Assembly (NCBI GenBank): GCA_003554665.1 | Contig: PWGY01000102.1 | Span: 1 to 8,221, forward strand | Direction: 5' to 3' | Source of the DNA: Bacteroidales bacterium | GTDB lineage: Bacteria; Bacteroidota; Bacteroidia; Bacteroidales; UBA7960 | Length of the DNA stretch: 8,221 bases | In this document: positions 1 through 6,610 of the stretch, piece by piece | Position numbering within the stretch: the first letter of the stretch is position 1 | Layout of the letters: every line of letters begins with the position of its first letter | Notes under the pieces: generated by a model | The model's database searches: none | What the model saw: only the letters and a program-made list of their open reading frames with translations | What the model was told of the DNA's origin: nothing | Program-made: the position numbers and the translations under genes

Positions 1-176
1 GTCTGATCCCTGAAATGACACTGGATCAGGTGGTGGCATTCAACAGGGACTATATCCGGGAAAAACCCAAAACCTACGTGATACTGGGTGATGAAAACAT
101 GGTGGACTTCGATGAGGTGGAACGTTTATTCGGCCCGGTGACAAAACTCAGCAGGGAAGATTTGTTTATATATTAA
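1..176 (+). CDS. M16-family (insulinase-like) zinc peptidase, C-terminal end only
   Basis: The open frame entering the window from the left (codons from base 3, stop TAA at 174-176) encodes about 57 residues, beginning LIPEMTLDQVVAFNRDYI and ending in REDLFIY. The run KPKTYVILGDENMVDFDEVERLFG, with its beta strand followed by GD and then an LxxFG helix end, matches the C-terminal tail I know from Bacteroidota M16 peptidases (COG0612), where a 'RTYVVVGD' strand closes the last domain. These enzymes are usually periplasmic or membrane-attached processing peptidases. The HxxEH zinc site lies upstream of the window, so activity cannot be judged. A strong terminator follows, so the gene is probably transcriptionally separate from the lipid operon. 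Assignment rests on the tail pattern only. Confidence 0.72.
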   Translation, partial: LIPEMTLDQVVAFNRDYIREKPKTYVILGDENMVDFDEVERLFGPVTKLSREDLFIY

Positions 177-195
177 TGTTTTTGTTTATTTGCAG

Positions 196-236
196 AAGCC
201 GTCAGTCCTCCGATACGGGCGACGGCTTTTGCTTTT
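196..236 (+). terminator. Intrinsic terminator after the M16 peptidase gene
   Basis: A perfect 8-bp stem, AAGCCGTC (196-203) pairing with GACGGCTT (221-228), has a 17-nt loop and runs into TTTTGCTTTT. It sits 20 nt after the TAA at 174-176. The loop holds a further weak CCG/CGG pairing that could extend the structure. The T-rich 3' side supports plus-strand termination; the A-poor 5' side argues against a strong bidirectional role. Confidence 0.8.
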
Positions 237-248
237 ATCTTCCAACCA

Positions 249-851
249 GTGACAATTAAGGACAAAATAAACATACCCAACGCCGTTTCCTTTTACAGGT
301 TGCTGGCTTTCCCTGTAATACTCTATCTGGCAATTGCCGGATACGAAAATGCTTTCGCCGTACTGATCGTTATCAATCTTATAAGTGATGTGGTGGACGG
401 ATTACTGGCACGCCTGCTGAACCAGCAGACCGAGTTTGGATCCAAGCTGGACTCCATTGCGGATATGGGCACCTATTTCCTGGTATTCCTCGGAATCTGG
501 GTTTTCAAACGTGCTGACTTTGCCCCTCATGTGGTGAGTTTTTCCACATTCATTGGTCTGCTTTTTGTAGCCCTGGGCCTTTCACTGGTCAAGTTCGGGC
601 GGTTCCCCAGCCTGCACCTTTATTCCTGGAAAATCGGAGGATACATCCAGGGAACATTTTTTGTGATGCTGTTTGCCTTCGGCTTTATCACACCATTTTA
701 CTACTTCATGGTAACCTGGGGAATCCTGGCCTTTCTGGAGCACATCATCATTCAACTGATTATCCCGAAAATGCAAACCGATGCAAAAGGACTCTACTGG
801 GTACTCAAAGAAAGAAAACAGGGTAAACACAATCCCGGTAAAACAGACTAA
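249..851 (+). CDS. CDP-alcohol phosphatidyltransferase family membrane enzyme (PgsA-like)
   Basis: This is a 200-aa polytopic membrane protein with the complete CDP-alcohol phosphotransferase signature DGxxARx8Gx3Dx3D: D50-G51, A54-R55, G64, D68 and D72, preceded by D47. The family transfers a phospho-alcohol between CDP and an acceptor with loss of CMP; the four aspartates bind the metal ions and the catalytic base. The N-terminus NIPNAVSFYRLLAFPV resembles phosphatidylglycerophosphate synthases (COG0558), but acceptor specificity (glycerol-3-phosphate, inositol phosphate, serine or other) cannot be read from sequence. About six hydrophobic segments are visible. The start is GTG at 249: no in-frame ATG lies upstream, and the next in-frame Met (M73) is beyond the active site. 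It is the first gene of a compact operon; cdsA follows after 9 nt and could make its CDP-lipid substrate. Confidence 0.88.
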   Translation: MTIKDKINIPNAVSFYRLLAFPVILYLAIAGYENAFAVLIVINLISDVVDGLLARLLNQQTEFGSKLDSIADMGTYFLVFLGIWVFKRADFAPHVVSFSTFIGLLFVALGLSLVKFGRFPSLHLYSWKIGGYIQGTFFVMLFAFGFITPFYYFMVTWGILAFLEHIIIQLIIPKMQTDAKGLYWVLKERKQGKHNPGKTD

Positions 852-860
852 TCCCCTTAT

Positions 861-1589
861 ATGGAAGGACTGATTTATCTAATCATACTGGGATACTTTT
901 TTTTAGGAGCTGTCGCGTTTGCGCTGGTAAGCAGAAACAAGCCCCGTGAGAAGAAAAAAGAGACCTGGGCCAAGTTTGGTACCTATTTCCTGATTATTCA
1001 CATACTTTTCGGAAGCATCTACTTTGGCCCGCCCCTGTTCACCATTGCCGGCTCAATGATTGTGATAGCCGGATATATGGAACTGGCAAGGACCGCAGCC
1101 CGGAATCAAACACAGCAGACAAGTCGTTTCCTTTTCGTTTCCATTGGCATCTATACTGCACTGGCCATTCCGTTTCTTCTTTTTACCTTCCTTGATCAGT
1201 CATTGCTGTTTTTTACATTTATCGTGGTGGCGGTTTTTGATGCTTTCAGCCAGATCAGCGGGCAACTAATCGGAGGGAAAAAACTTATCCCCCTGGTGAG
1301 TCCGCAAAAAACAATCTCCGGAACAGCCGGAGGCTCTGCCATGGCAATACTTACAGCCATCATTACCCGTGAGCTTACAGGGGGTCAATGGCAAACAGCC
1401 TTGTTTTTTGCTGCGATCATCATTATATTTGCCTTGTTGGGGGATCTTCTGGCATCCTATTTCAAGCGTCAGTACAAGGTCAAAGATTTTGGCAATTCAT
1501 TGCCCGGGCATGGCGGATTCCTTGACAGGTTCGACAGTTTATTACCAGGAGGTGCCGCCGTGTTTTGTTTAAACTTGTTATTATCATGA
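861..1589 (+). CDS. cdsA: Phosphatidate cytidylyltransferase (CDP-diglyceride synthetase family)
   Basis: This 242-aa integral membrane protein has a textbook CDS signature near the C-terminus: S199-x2-K202-R203-x4-K208-D209-F210, then LPGHGG (214-219) and D222-R223-F224-D225. It is preceded by LVSPQKTISGTAGG (145-158) and GD at 194-195, and D127 lies in the usual metal-binding segment. The enzyme makes CDP-diacylglycerol plus pyrophosphate from CTP and phosphatidate at the inner membrane, the activated precursor for PG, PS and PI synthesis (COG0575). It is somewhat shorter than the roughly 270-285 aa of many family members, with fewer N-terminal helices. Start ATG 861 is 9 nt after the upstream stop. 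Its TGA overlaps the ATG of the next gene (ATGA, 1586-1589), implying translational coupling. Whether it is the only cdsA in the genome is unknown; a second, specialised copy is possible. Confidence 0.93.
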   Translation: MEGLIYLIILGYFFLGAVAFALVSRNKPREKKKETWAKFGTYFLIIHILFGSIYFGPPLFTIAGSMIVIAGYMELARTAARNQTQQTSRFLFVSIGIYTALAIPFLLFTFLDQSLLFFTFIVVAVFDAFSQISGQLIGGKKLIPLVSPQKTISGTAGGSAMAILTAIITRELTGGQWQTALFFAAIIIIFALLGDLLASYFKRQYKVKDFGNSLPGHGGFLDRFDSLLPGGAAVFCLNLLLS

Positions 1590-2257
1590 GCCAGGAGTTA
1601 TTTTTTGCCATTCTTTACACTTTCGCTTTCGGAGCCATTTTAGCCACCGGAGAGATTTTGCACACCATCATGAAAGTGCGTACGGAATACACCCGAAAGT
1701 TTGCCCACAGTGGTGCTTCACTGCTCGCCCTGACCTTTCCACTGATATACGACTCTTATATTTACGTATTGGTCATGGGCACCATCTTCTTTGTGGTGAT
1801 GATCGTGGCCAAAAGGAAAAAACTTCTCATGTCGATCAACGGAGTCAGCCGTCAAACTTACGGAGGGGTATTACTCCCTGTTGCAATTGCCGGGGCATTC
1901 ACCATATCCGTCTGGCTGAATGACGCAAAACTGTTCATAATCCCGATTCTTATACTGGGAGTCAGTGACTCTCTGGCGGGCCTCACGGGCATGCATTTCG
2001 GAGCAAAAGTCAAAAAGATTATCATCCATAAGCTTTCACTGAACAAAACCTACCTGGGCACTTCCGTATTCTTTATTACCGCCCTGCTCATTTCTGTGTA
2101 TGTCCTGCACTGGTTCGTCGGAAACTTCAGCACCCATACCATAATAGCAGCCATTAGCGTAGCTGTAGGAGCAGCACTGGTTGAAGCCTTCAGCTCAAAG
2201 GGGCTTGATAACGTTACAGTGCCTTTTACCAGCCTGCTGATATTGTCCATGTTCTAA
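1586..2257 (+). CDS. CTP-dependent lipid kinase, phytol/dolichol/diacylglycerol kinase family (SEC59/VTE5/DGK1-like)
   Basis: This is a 223-aa polytopic protein of the COG0170 family, whose members use CTP rather than ATP to phosphorylate dolichol, phytol or diacylglycerol and are distantly related to CdsA. Visible family motifs are EYTRKFAHSG (34-43), SRQTYGG (88-94), GVSDSLAGLTGMHFG (125-139), NKTYLGTS (153-160) and VEAFSSKGLDNVTVP (199-213). The start is chosen at ATG 1586, which overlaps the cdsA stop as ATGA; an upstream in-frame TTG at 1565 would add only seven residues inside cdsA and is less likely. Roughly seven transmembrane helices are evident. In Bacteroidota the substrate is unproven. 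The neighbours make CDP-lipids, so an alcohol or diacylglycerol that becomes a lipid phosphate is the natural inference. The TAA at 2255-2257 is 13 nt before the GH13 gene. Confidence 0.85.
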   Translation: MSQELFFAILYTFAFGAILATGEILHTIMKVRTEYTRKFAHSGASLLALTFPLIYDSYIYVLVMGTIFFVVMIVAKRKKLLMSINGVSRQTYGGVLLPVAIAGAFTISVWLNDAKLFIIPILILGVSDSLAGLTGMHFGAKVKKIIIHKLSLNKTYLGTSVFFITALLISVYVLHWFVGNFSTHTIIAAISVAVGAALVEAFSSKGLDNVTVPFTSLLILSMF

Positions 2258-2270
2258 AAGCCTGACAACT

Positions 2271-5200
2271 ATGCAGCCTGACAAACCCATGGATGCATCG
2301 ACTCCGTTTTTCACGGAAATGCATATCTACAAGGGAATAAGAGATCAATATAAGCTTGATGAAACCTTGTTCTCAAGTGATGGCCGTTTCGTTTTTTCCA
2401 ATCCCGCCGCAGTAAGGAAACTGGTCTTTTTACTCAACAAAGACAGAAACCCTGCACAGCAGATTTATCCGGGCGAACTCTATGCAGCCGGACTGATCCA
2501 TGAAATATCCCATGTGATTCTTGCACAATATGCCGTGCATGTCAGCAAGAATGTTTTCAGAAAAGCAGAATTATTTCTATCCGGGCGCATAGGAGAAAAC
2601 AACCTGAACGAAGTCCTTTCCGATTTTGTCAGAACTTTTCCTCCCTCCCCTGTTTACCATGGCAGCATTCCGGCAGAAGAATACCTTAAGGGCTCACACA
2701 GAGGCCGCAAGGTGTTACATGCCATGATCGAAGAAGCCCTGCTCTTATCACTGAGCAATGAAAACCGGGCCACCAAAAAGATCAGGATTCTTTTTGACAA
2801 GAATCATCTCGGGTTAAAAAACGAATTCGAGCAGCTGATCAAAGGGGTGGAGGACTTCTTTGATGCCCAGCCACCCTACGGACCGGATCACTCAGACCTG
2901 ATCACACTACTCAGGAGTCCGTTTGTCCGGTTCCCGGATGACCTCAGCCTGCAGCTTGACTATATACTGCAACACTGGAAAGATATTCTTCCCGGGGAGA
3001 TGGCATCCAGGATTCTCCGGGGAAAAGACCTGATGAAAGAGGACCTTGCTCCAGGCCATCCCGGCGGGCCTCCGCCAACGATGGTTCCTGCCTATAAGGC
3101 CGGGCAAAAAGGCGGGACCATGCACCTTGGGAAATCCGGGTATGACGCCTCTGCAGGAACCTCCGAAGAATATGCAGAAACAGAGCGTTTTACAGAAGAC
3201 ACCCATTGGATGCCCCGGGTTGTGTTGCTGGCCAAAAACATTTATGTATGGCTGGATCAGCTGTCAAAAAAATACCAGCAGGCCATTTACCGGCTGGATC
3301 AGATACCCGATGCGGAACTTGACACCCTGGCCGGACGACATTTCAATGGTTTATGGCTGATCGGGCTCTGGGAACGAAGCAGTGCATCCGGAAAGATCAA
3401 GCACCGCATGGGCAATCAGGACGCCATTGCCTCAGCCTACGCGTTATACGACTATGAGATAGCCACTGACCTTGGCGGGGAAGAAGCCTACCTGAACCTT
3501 AACGAAAGGGCCCGGGAAAGGGGGATCAGGCTTGCCAGTGACATGGTGCCCAATCACACGGGGATTTTTTCCAAATGGGTCATCGAACGCCCGGAATACT
3601 TTATCCAGTCAGACAGCCCGCCTTTTCCAGGATACCGTTTTACCGGGGAAAACTTATCAGACCACCCCCACGTGGAAATTCGCATCGAAGACGGCTACTA
3701 CAGCAAATCAGATGCTGCGGTTGTGTTTCAGCGCATCGACAAGCAGCATCATGACGTTCGCTATATTTATCACGGGAACGACGGCACCATGATGCCCTGG
3801 AACGACACAGCCCAGCTCGATATGCTCAAAGCTGAAGTCAGGGAAGCCGTCATGCAGAAAATTTTTGATGTGGCCAAAAAGTTTTCCATCATCCGGTTTG
3901 ATGCGGCCATGACCCTCGCCAAAAAACATTTTGCCAGGCTATGGTACCCAAGGCCGGGAACAGGGGGTGATATCCCGTCACGGGCTGAGCATGCCATGTC
4001 AAAGAAGCAATTTGACAGCCTGTTTCCCACAGAATTCTGGCGTGAGGTGGTAGACCGGATCAACGAGGAACTTCCCGAAACCTTACTGCTTGCAGAAGCG
4101 TTCTGGTTCATGGAGGGGTATTTTGTACGTACACTGGGGATGCACAGGGTCTACAACTCTGCCTTCATGCACATGCTGAAAAATGAAGAGAACGAAAAAT
4201 ACCGGGACCTCATTACCAACACCCTTGAATTCGAGCCGGAAATTCTGAAGCGCTATGTGAACTTCATGAGTAACCCGGATGAGGAAACTGCCATCCAGCA
4301 ATTCGGAACGGGAGACAAATATTTTGGGGTTTGCGTAATGATGAATACACTGCCCGGACTTCCCATGTTTGCACACGGCCAGGTGGAAGGCTTTACGGAA
4401 AAATACGGCATGGAATACCGTTATGCCCGCTACCACGAAGACCCTGATCAGGGGCTGGTCGAAAAACATGAAAGGGAAATATTCCCGCTTGCGGGAAAAC
4501 GCTACCTGTTCAGCGAGGTAAAACATTTTCAGTTTTATGATTACCTGGAACACGGAAACAGGATCAATGAAAATGTATTTGCCTATACCAACCGGCATGG
4601 CCATGAAAGAGCCCTGGTTTTGTTCAACAATAAATATGAAATGGCCAGTGGCTTTATTCACACCTCCGTTCCAAGGATTGATCAGGAAGGAAACAGAAAA
4701 AAAATGAGCAGCTTAAGACTGGCAGATGCTTTGGGGTTCAAAGATGACCACAGAACCTTTTACGTAGCCAGGGAACAAATATCCGGACAGGAGTTTCTTT
4801 TCAAAGGGCAGGATCTGCACCACGAGGGTTTGTTCTGGCCGTTGCGCGGATTTGAATACAGGGTTTTTCTTTCTTTTGATGAGATGGAGGATGCCGACGG
4901 TACCATCGAACACTATTACCGGAAATACAAGGGTAAAGGAGTAGCTGACGTAAAAAGAACACTGGCAGGCCAAAGGCTGGCACCTGTTCACAGGGCTTTT
5001 GAAGAAATTTTTAACGAGCAACTGACAACAAAACAAATCAGGGAAAAATATTCCTCTTTCGCAAAGCTCGCGTTCAGGGAAGGGGCAAAGGAAGACCTCT
5101 CTGACCAGGCAACCGCATGCTTCATGAACCTGCTTGACGGCATACCGGAGATCATCGGGTTCCTGCAAGCGGAATCAGAATGGGTCAGGCCCATGCTGGC

Positions 5201-5849
5201 AGATACAGGCTTCCAAATGCCGGAGGAGCTGTTTGTACTTGGCAGCGGAAATACCATTCCGGAAAACAGGATGCTGATGTTGGCCAGTCTGGCCGCACAT
5301 TCTCTGGTCGTGGCAGTCGGAAATGGCGAATGGCAGAAACATATTTTTGACACGCTGATGCTGGACTGGCCACTTCATCAAATTCTGCAACGAACTGGCC
5401 GGAGCCATGCTGATATTGAACGTGACATCCAACTACTTAAAATTCTGCATGCCAACGGACATGAGTTATTTGATTTCTCCCATGCCGAACCGGCAAAAGG
5501 ACGGCCTGCGAAAAAACCGGGAATGGATCCGGTTATGAAAGAAAAGGCCGGCATTATTAAAGATATGCTGAATGAGCCGATCGTCAGAAAATATCTGGGC
5601 GTCAACGAGTATCAGGGAACAGTTTTTTACAGCAAAGAGCAGTATGAACAATTGATTCAGTGGCTGTTTTCACTGGGTTGCCTGCCTTGCTTTGCAGCCG
5701 GGGATAAACAACAAAAAAAGAGGAGGAGCCCGCGATCACTTATGCGACGCCCACTCCTCCTCTATGTCGTCCTGTTGGGATATTCCGTAAGTGCCGGGTA
5801 CAGGCTGGATCAGCTTTCATCTAAACTGCCCGGCAAAGAATATTCCTGA
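2271..5849 (+). CDS. Large GH13 alpha-amylase-superfamily protein (1192 aa)
   Basis: A multidomain protein without signal peptide, so probably cytosolic. Residues 1-330 are a helical domain not recognisable as a known fold, containing HEISH (77-81). The (beta/alpha)8 GH13 barrel spans about 345-730: region I DMVPNH (424-429), region II RFD with nucleophile D544 and R542, region III LLAEAFW with acid/base E609, and region IV NPD (668-670) with transition-state stabiliser D670. All three carboxylates are present, so catalysis is plausible. The His that normally precedes the region IV Asp is Pro, as in GlgE-type enzymes. Residues about 740-870 look like a beta-rich C domain, and 870-1192 is helical with the family-like block YLGVNEYQG (1108-1116). 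From memory this matches a widespread uncharacterised 'alpha-amylase family' protein about 1100-1200 aa long. Hydrolase or transglycosylase, and the substrate, are unknown. It starts 13 nt after the lipid kinase. The Lys/Arg-rich stretch near 1146-1161 is odd (see findings). Confidence 0.87.
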   Translation: MQPDKPMDASTPFFTEMHIYKGIRDQYKLDETLFSSDGRFVFSNPAAVRKLVFLLNKDRNPAQQIYPGELYAAGLIHEISHVILAQYAVHVSKNVFRKAELFLSGRIGENNLNEVLSDFVRTFPPSPVYHGSIPAEEYLKGSHRGRKVLHAMIEEALLLSLSNENRATKKIRILFDKNHLGLKNEFEQLIKGVEDFFDAQPPYGPDHSDLITLLRSPFVRFPDDLSLQLDYILQHWKDILPGEMASRILRGKDLMKEDLAPGHPGGPPPTMVPAYKAGQKGGTMHLGKSGYDASAGTSEEYAETERFTEDTHWMPRVVLLAKNIYVWLDQLSKKYQQAIYRLDQIPDAELDTLAGRHFNGLWLIGLWERSSASGKIKHRMGNQDAIASAYALYDYEIATDLGGEEAYLNLNERARERGIRLASDMVPNHTGIFSKWVIERPEYFIQSDSPPFPGYRFTGENLSDHPHVEIRIEDGYYSKSDAAVVFQRIDKQHHDVRYIYHGNDGTMMPWNDTAQLDMLKAEVREAVMQKIFDVAKKFSIIRFDAAMTLAKKHFARLWYPRPGTGGDIPSRAEHAMSKKQFDSLFPTEFWREVVDRINEELPETLLLAEAFWFMEGYFVRTLGMHRVYNSAFMHMLKNEENEKYRDLITNTLEFEPEILKRYVNFMSNPDEETAIQQFGTGDKYFGVCVMMNTLPGLPMFAHGQVEGFTEKYGMEYRYARYHEDPDQGLVEKHEREIFPLAGKRYLFSEVKHFQFYDYLEHGNRINENVFAYTNRHGHERALVLFNNKYEMASGFIHTSVPRIDQEGNRKKMSSLRLADALGFKDDHRTFYVAREQISGQEFLFKGQDLHHEGLFWPLRGFEYRVFLSFDEMEDADGTIEHYYRKYKGKGVADVKRTLAGQRLAPVHRAFEEIFNEQLTTKQIREKYSSFAKLAFREGAKEDLSDQATACFMNLLDGIPEIIGFLQAESEWVRPMLADTGFQMPEELFVLGSGNTIPENRMLMLASLAAHSLVVAVGNGEWQKHIFDTLMLDWPLHQILQRTGRSHADIERDIQLLKILHANGHELFDFSHAEPAKGRPAKKPGMDPVMKEKAGIIKDMLNEPIVRKYLGVNEYQGTVFYSKEQYEQLIQWLFSLGCLPCFAAGDKQQKKRRSPRSLMRRPLLLYVVLLGYSVSAGYRLDQLSSKLPGKEYS
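5711..5763 (-). terminator. Probable intrinsic terminator of the minus-strand lipoprotein gene, inside the GH13 coding region
   Basis: GAGGAGGAG (5720-5728) and CTCCTCCTC (5754-5762) are perfect inverted repeats, extended to 10 bp by A5719-T5763, with a 25-nt loop between the 9-bp arms. Read on the minus strand, the second arm is followed by seven T (complement of A 5713-5719) and then GTTGTTT, a classic terminator layout. It lies about 95 nt past the stop of the minus-strand gene. On the plus strand there is no T tract, so it should not terminate the GH13 message. It occupies GH13 codons for about K1149-Y1165. A frameshift-stimulating role is the alternative. Confidence 0.68.
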
Positions 5850-5878
5850 CCTGATCCTATAATGGATTTGTCAGGTCA
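5847..5878. repeat. Inverted repeat spanning the two convergent stop codons
   Basis: TGACCTGA (5847-5854) and TCAGGTCA (5871-5878) form a perfect 8-bp inverted repeat with a 16-nt loop. The left arm contains the GH13 stop TGA (5847-5849), and the loop contains the minus-strand stop (5857-5859). No T tract follows on either strand, so it is a poor intrinsic terminator by the usual criteria. It could still slow polymerase or protect 3' ends of the two convergent messages. Confidence 0.4.
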
Positions 5879-6432
5879 AAGTCTGCCTGGAAGACGATCT
5901 CTCCATCATACAGCAACCTGTAGGAATAAGTGGTCATCGCCTCATCCATGACCACGTGCCATTCACGGCCATAATGTCCGTCAAGCAACTCCCTTGAGTA
6001 TTCGTCTTTTGGAAAATACTGTTCAAAGGCTGTGCCCTCTCCGTCAGAATACCCTCCATACATTGTATTTTCCTCAGGAGTTCCGTCCGGATAACGGTGG
6101 TCGTGACGGAAACGCAGGCGGCCATCTTCATTGATAAACATCCAGGTGCGTGACTGATCTTCACCCACGTGAAAGGGAACATGCACCCTGTCATCTTCAC
6201 AAACGGTCACATGCATAACAAAGTCACCTTCCCAGCTCTCACGTCCTTCTGCCAGGTAAGCCTCTTCACCGGGGAAAGACTGACCACAGAGACTTGCCAG
6301 GTTGTCCATAAAAGCCCTCTCCTGTGGAGGAAGTTCTGCAGCCTCTGCTTCCTCGGCTTCTTCACGGGGAGCCTGCCCGCAGGAAGCAATAAAAAAAGCG
6401 GCAATCATCAATAAGAAAAAATGTTTGTACAT
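5857..6432 (-). CDS. Uncharacterised small lipoprotein
   Basis: This 191-aa protein has a signal peptide and lipobox: MYKHFFLLMIAAFFIASC, with C18 the predicted lipidated cysteine (IASC followed by GQ). An acidic Glu/Ala-rich linker (about 22-36) leads to a compact domain with SLCGQSFPGEEAY, VMHVTVCEDDRVHVPFHVGEDQSRTW, RLRFRHDHRYPDG and NTMYGGYSDGEGTAFEQYFP. I recall this His/Asp-rich pattern in hypothetical proteins of several Gram-negative phyla, with no known function. Two cysteines in the mature domain (CGQ and VCEDD) could form a disulfide. There is no +2 Asp after the lipid cysteine, and in Bacteroidota lipoprotein sorting differs from E. coli, so its membrane cannot be stated. The gene is monocistronic here: it converges with the GH13 gene (7 nt between stops) and diverges from the GIN-barrel gene. 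Confidence 0.85.
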   Translation of the reverse strand: MYKHFFLLMIAAFFIASCGQAPREEAEEAEAAELPPQERAFMDNLASLCGQSFPGEEAYLAEGRESWEGDFVMHVTVCEDDRVHVPFHVGEDQSRTWMFINEDGRLRFRHDHRYPDGTPEENTMYGGYSDGEGTAFEQYFPKDEYSRELLDGHYGREWHVVMDEAMTTYSYRLLYDGEIVFQADFDLTNPL

Positions 6433-6610
6433 AGTGATTGGTTTAGGTTAATGAATATTCTACCATGCGAACTTACTATTTTTTGCATTTATTTTTGATT
6501 TTCTGTGCGAATTTTATTTACAACTCCTGTAACTTTTTGCTGACAGATCCGTCTTACGTTTGAATATCGAACAAAAATCAGAATTCTATAACTGTTAAAT
6601 AAATCACACC
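6433..6610. other. Divergent intergenic region between the lipoprotein and GIN-barrel genes
   Basis: This AT-rich 178-nt stretch must carry the start signals of both flanking genes. It contains two TAnnTTTG boxes on the plus strand (6490-6497 and 6555-6562) and a short direct repeat TGCGAA at 6466-6471 and 6506-6511, 40 nt apart. I found no perfect TAnnTTTG on the minus strand, so the lipoprotein promoter is not located. No convincing small ORF or RNA gene is visible. Confidence 0.55.
6536..6562 (+). promoter_or_regulatory. Candidate Bacteroidota-type promoter for the GIN-barrel gene
   Basis: TACGTTTG at 6555-6562 is a perfect match to the Bacteroidota -7 element TAnnTTTG. A TTTG at 6536-6539 could serve as the -33 element, though the 15-nt spacing is shorter than the usual 19-21. 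Transcription would then start near 6567-6570, leaving a leader of about 40 nt before ATG 6611. The leader end is A/T-rich without a Shine-Dalgarno sequence, as is normal in this phylum. The second box at 6490-6497 has no TTTG at a suitable distance. Confidence 0.48.

Noticed and set aside
897..904. T8 run early in cdsA as a phase-variation tract
   Set aside because: A single 8-nt homopolymer in an essential-type gene, with the frame intact and coding for a normal hydrophobic helix; there is no other contingency-locus sign.
1565..1585. TTG start seven codons upstream for the lipid kinase
   Set aside because: The ATG at 1586 overlaps the cdsA stop as ATGA, a standard coupling arrangement, and the extra MFKLVII adds nothing conserved.
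4083..4661. 192-aa open frame antisense to the GH13 gene
   Set aside because: It is opposite the catalytic region III to IV coding sequence and has no motif or start signal of its own.
4713..5353. Two overlapping antisense open frames (151 and 121 aa) opposite the GH13 C-terminal half
   Set aside because: They overlap each other and a clearly coding gene, with no homology that I recognise; chance open frames in a GC-balanced gene.
5847..5878. Inverted repeat as an intrinsic terminator of the GH13 operon
   Set aside because: The stem is perfect but only 8 bp with a 16-nt loop and no T tract on either strand, so it is listed as a repeat and not as a terminator.
6466..6511. TGCGAA direct repeat, 40 nt apart, as an operator pair
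   Set aside because: Six bases only, in AT-rich sequence and not palindromic; 40 nt is near four helical turns, but the match is too short to support a site.
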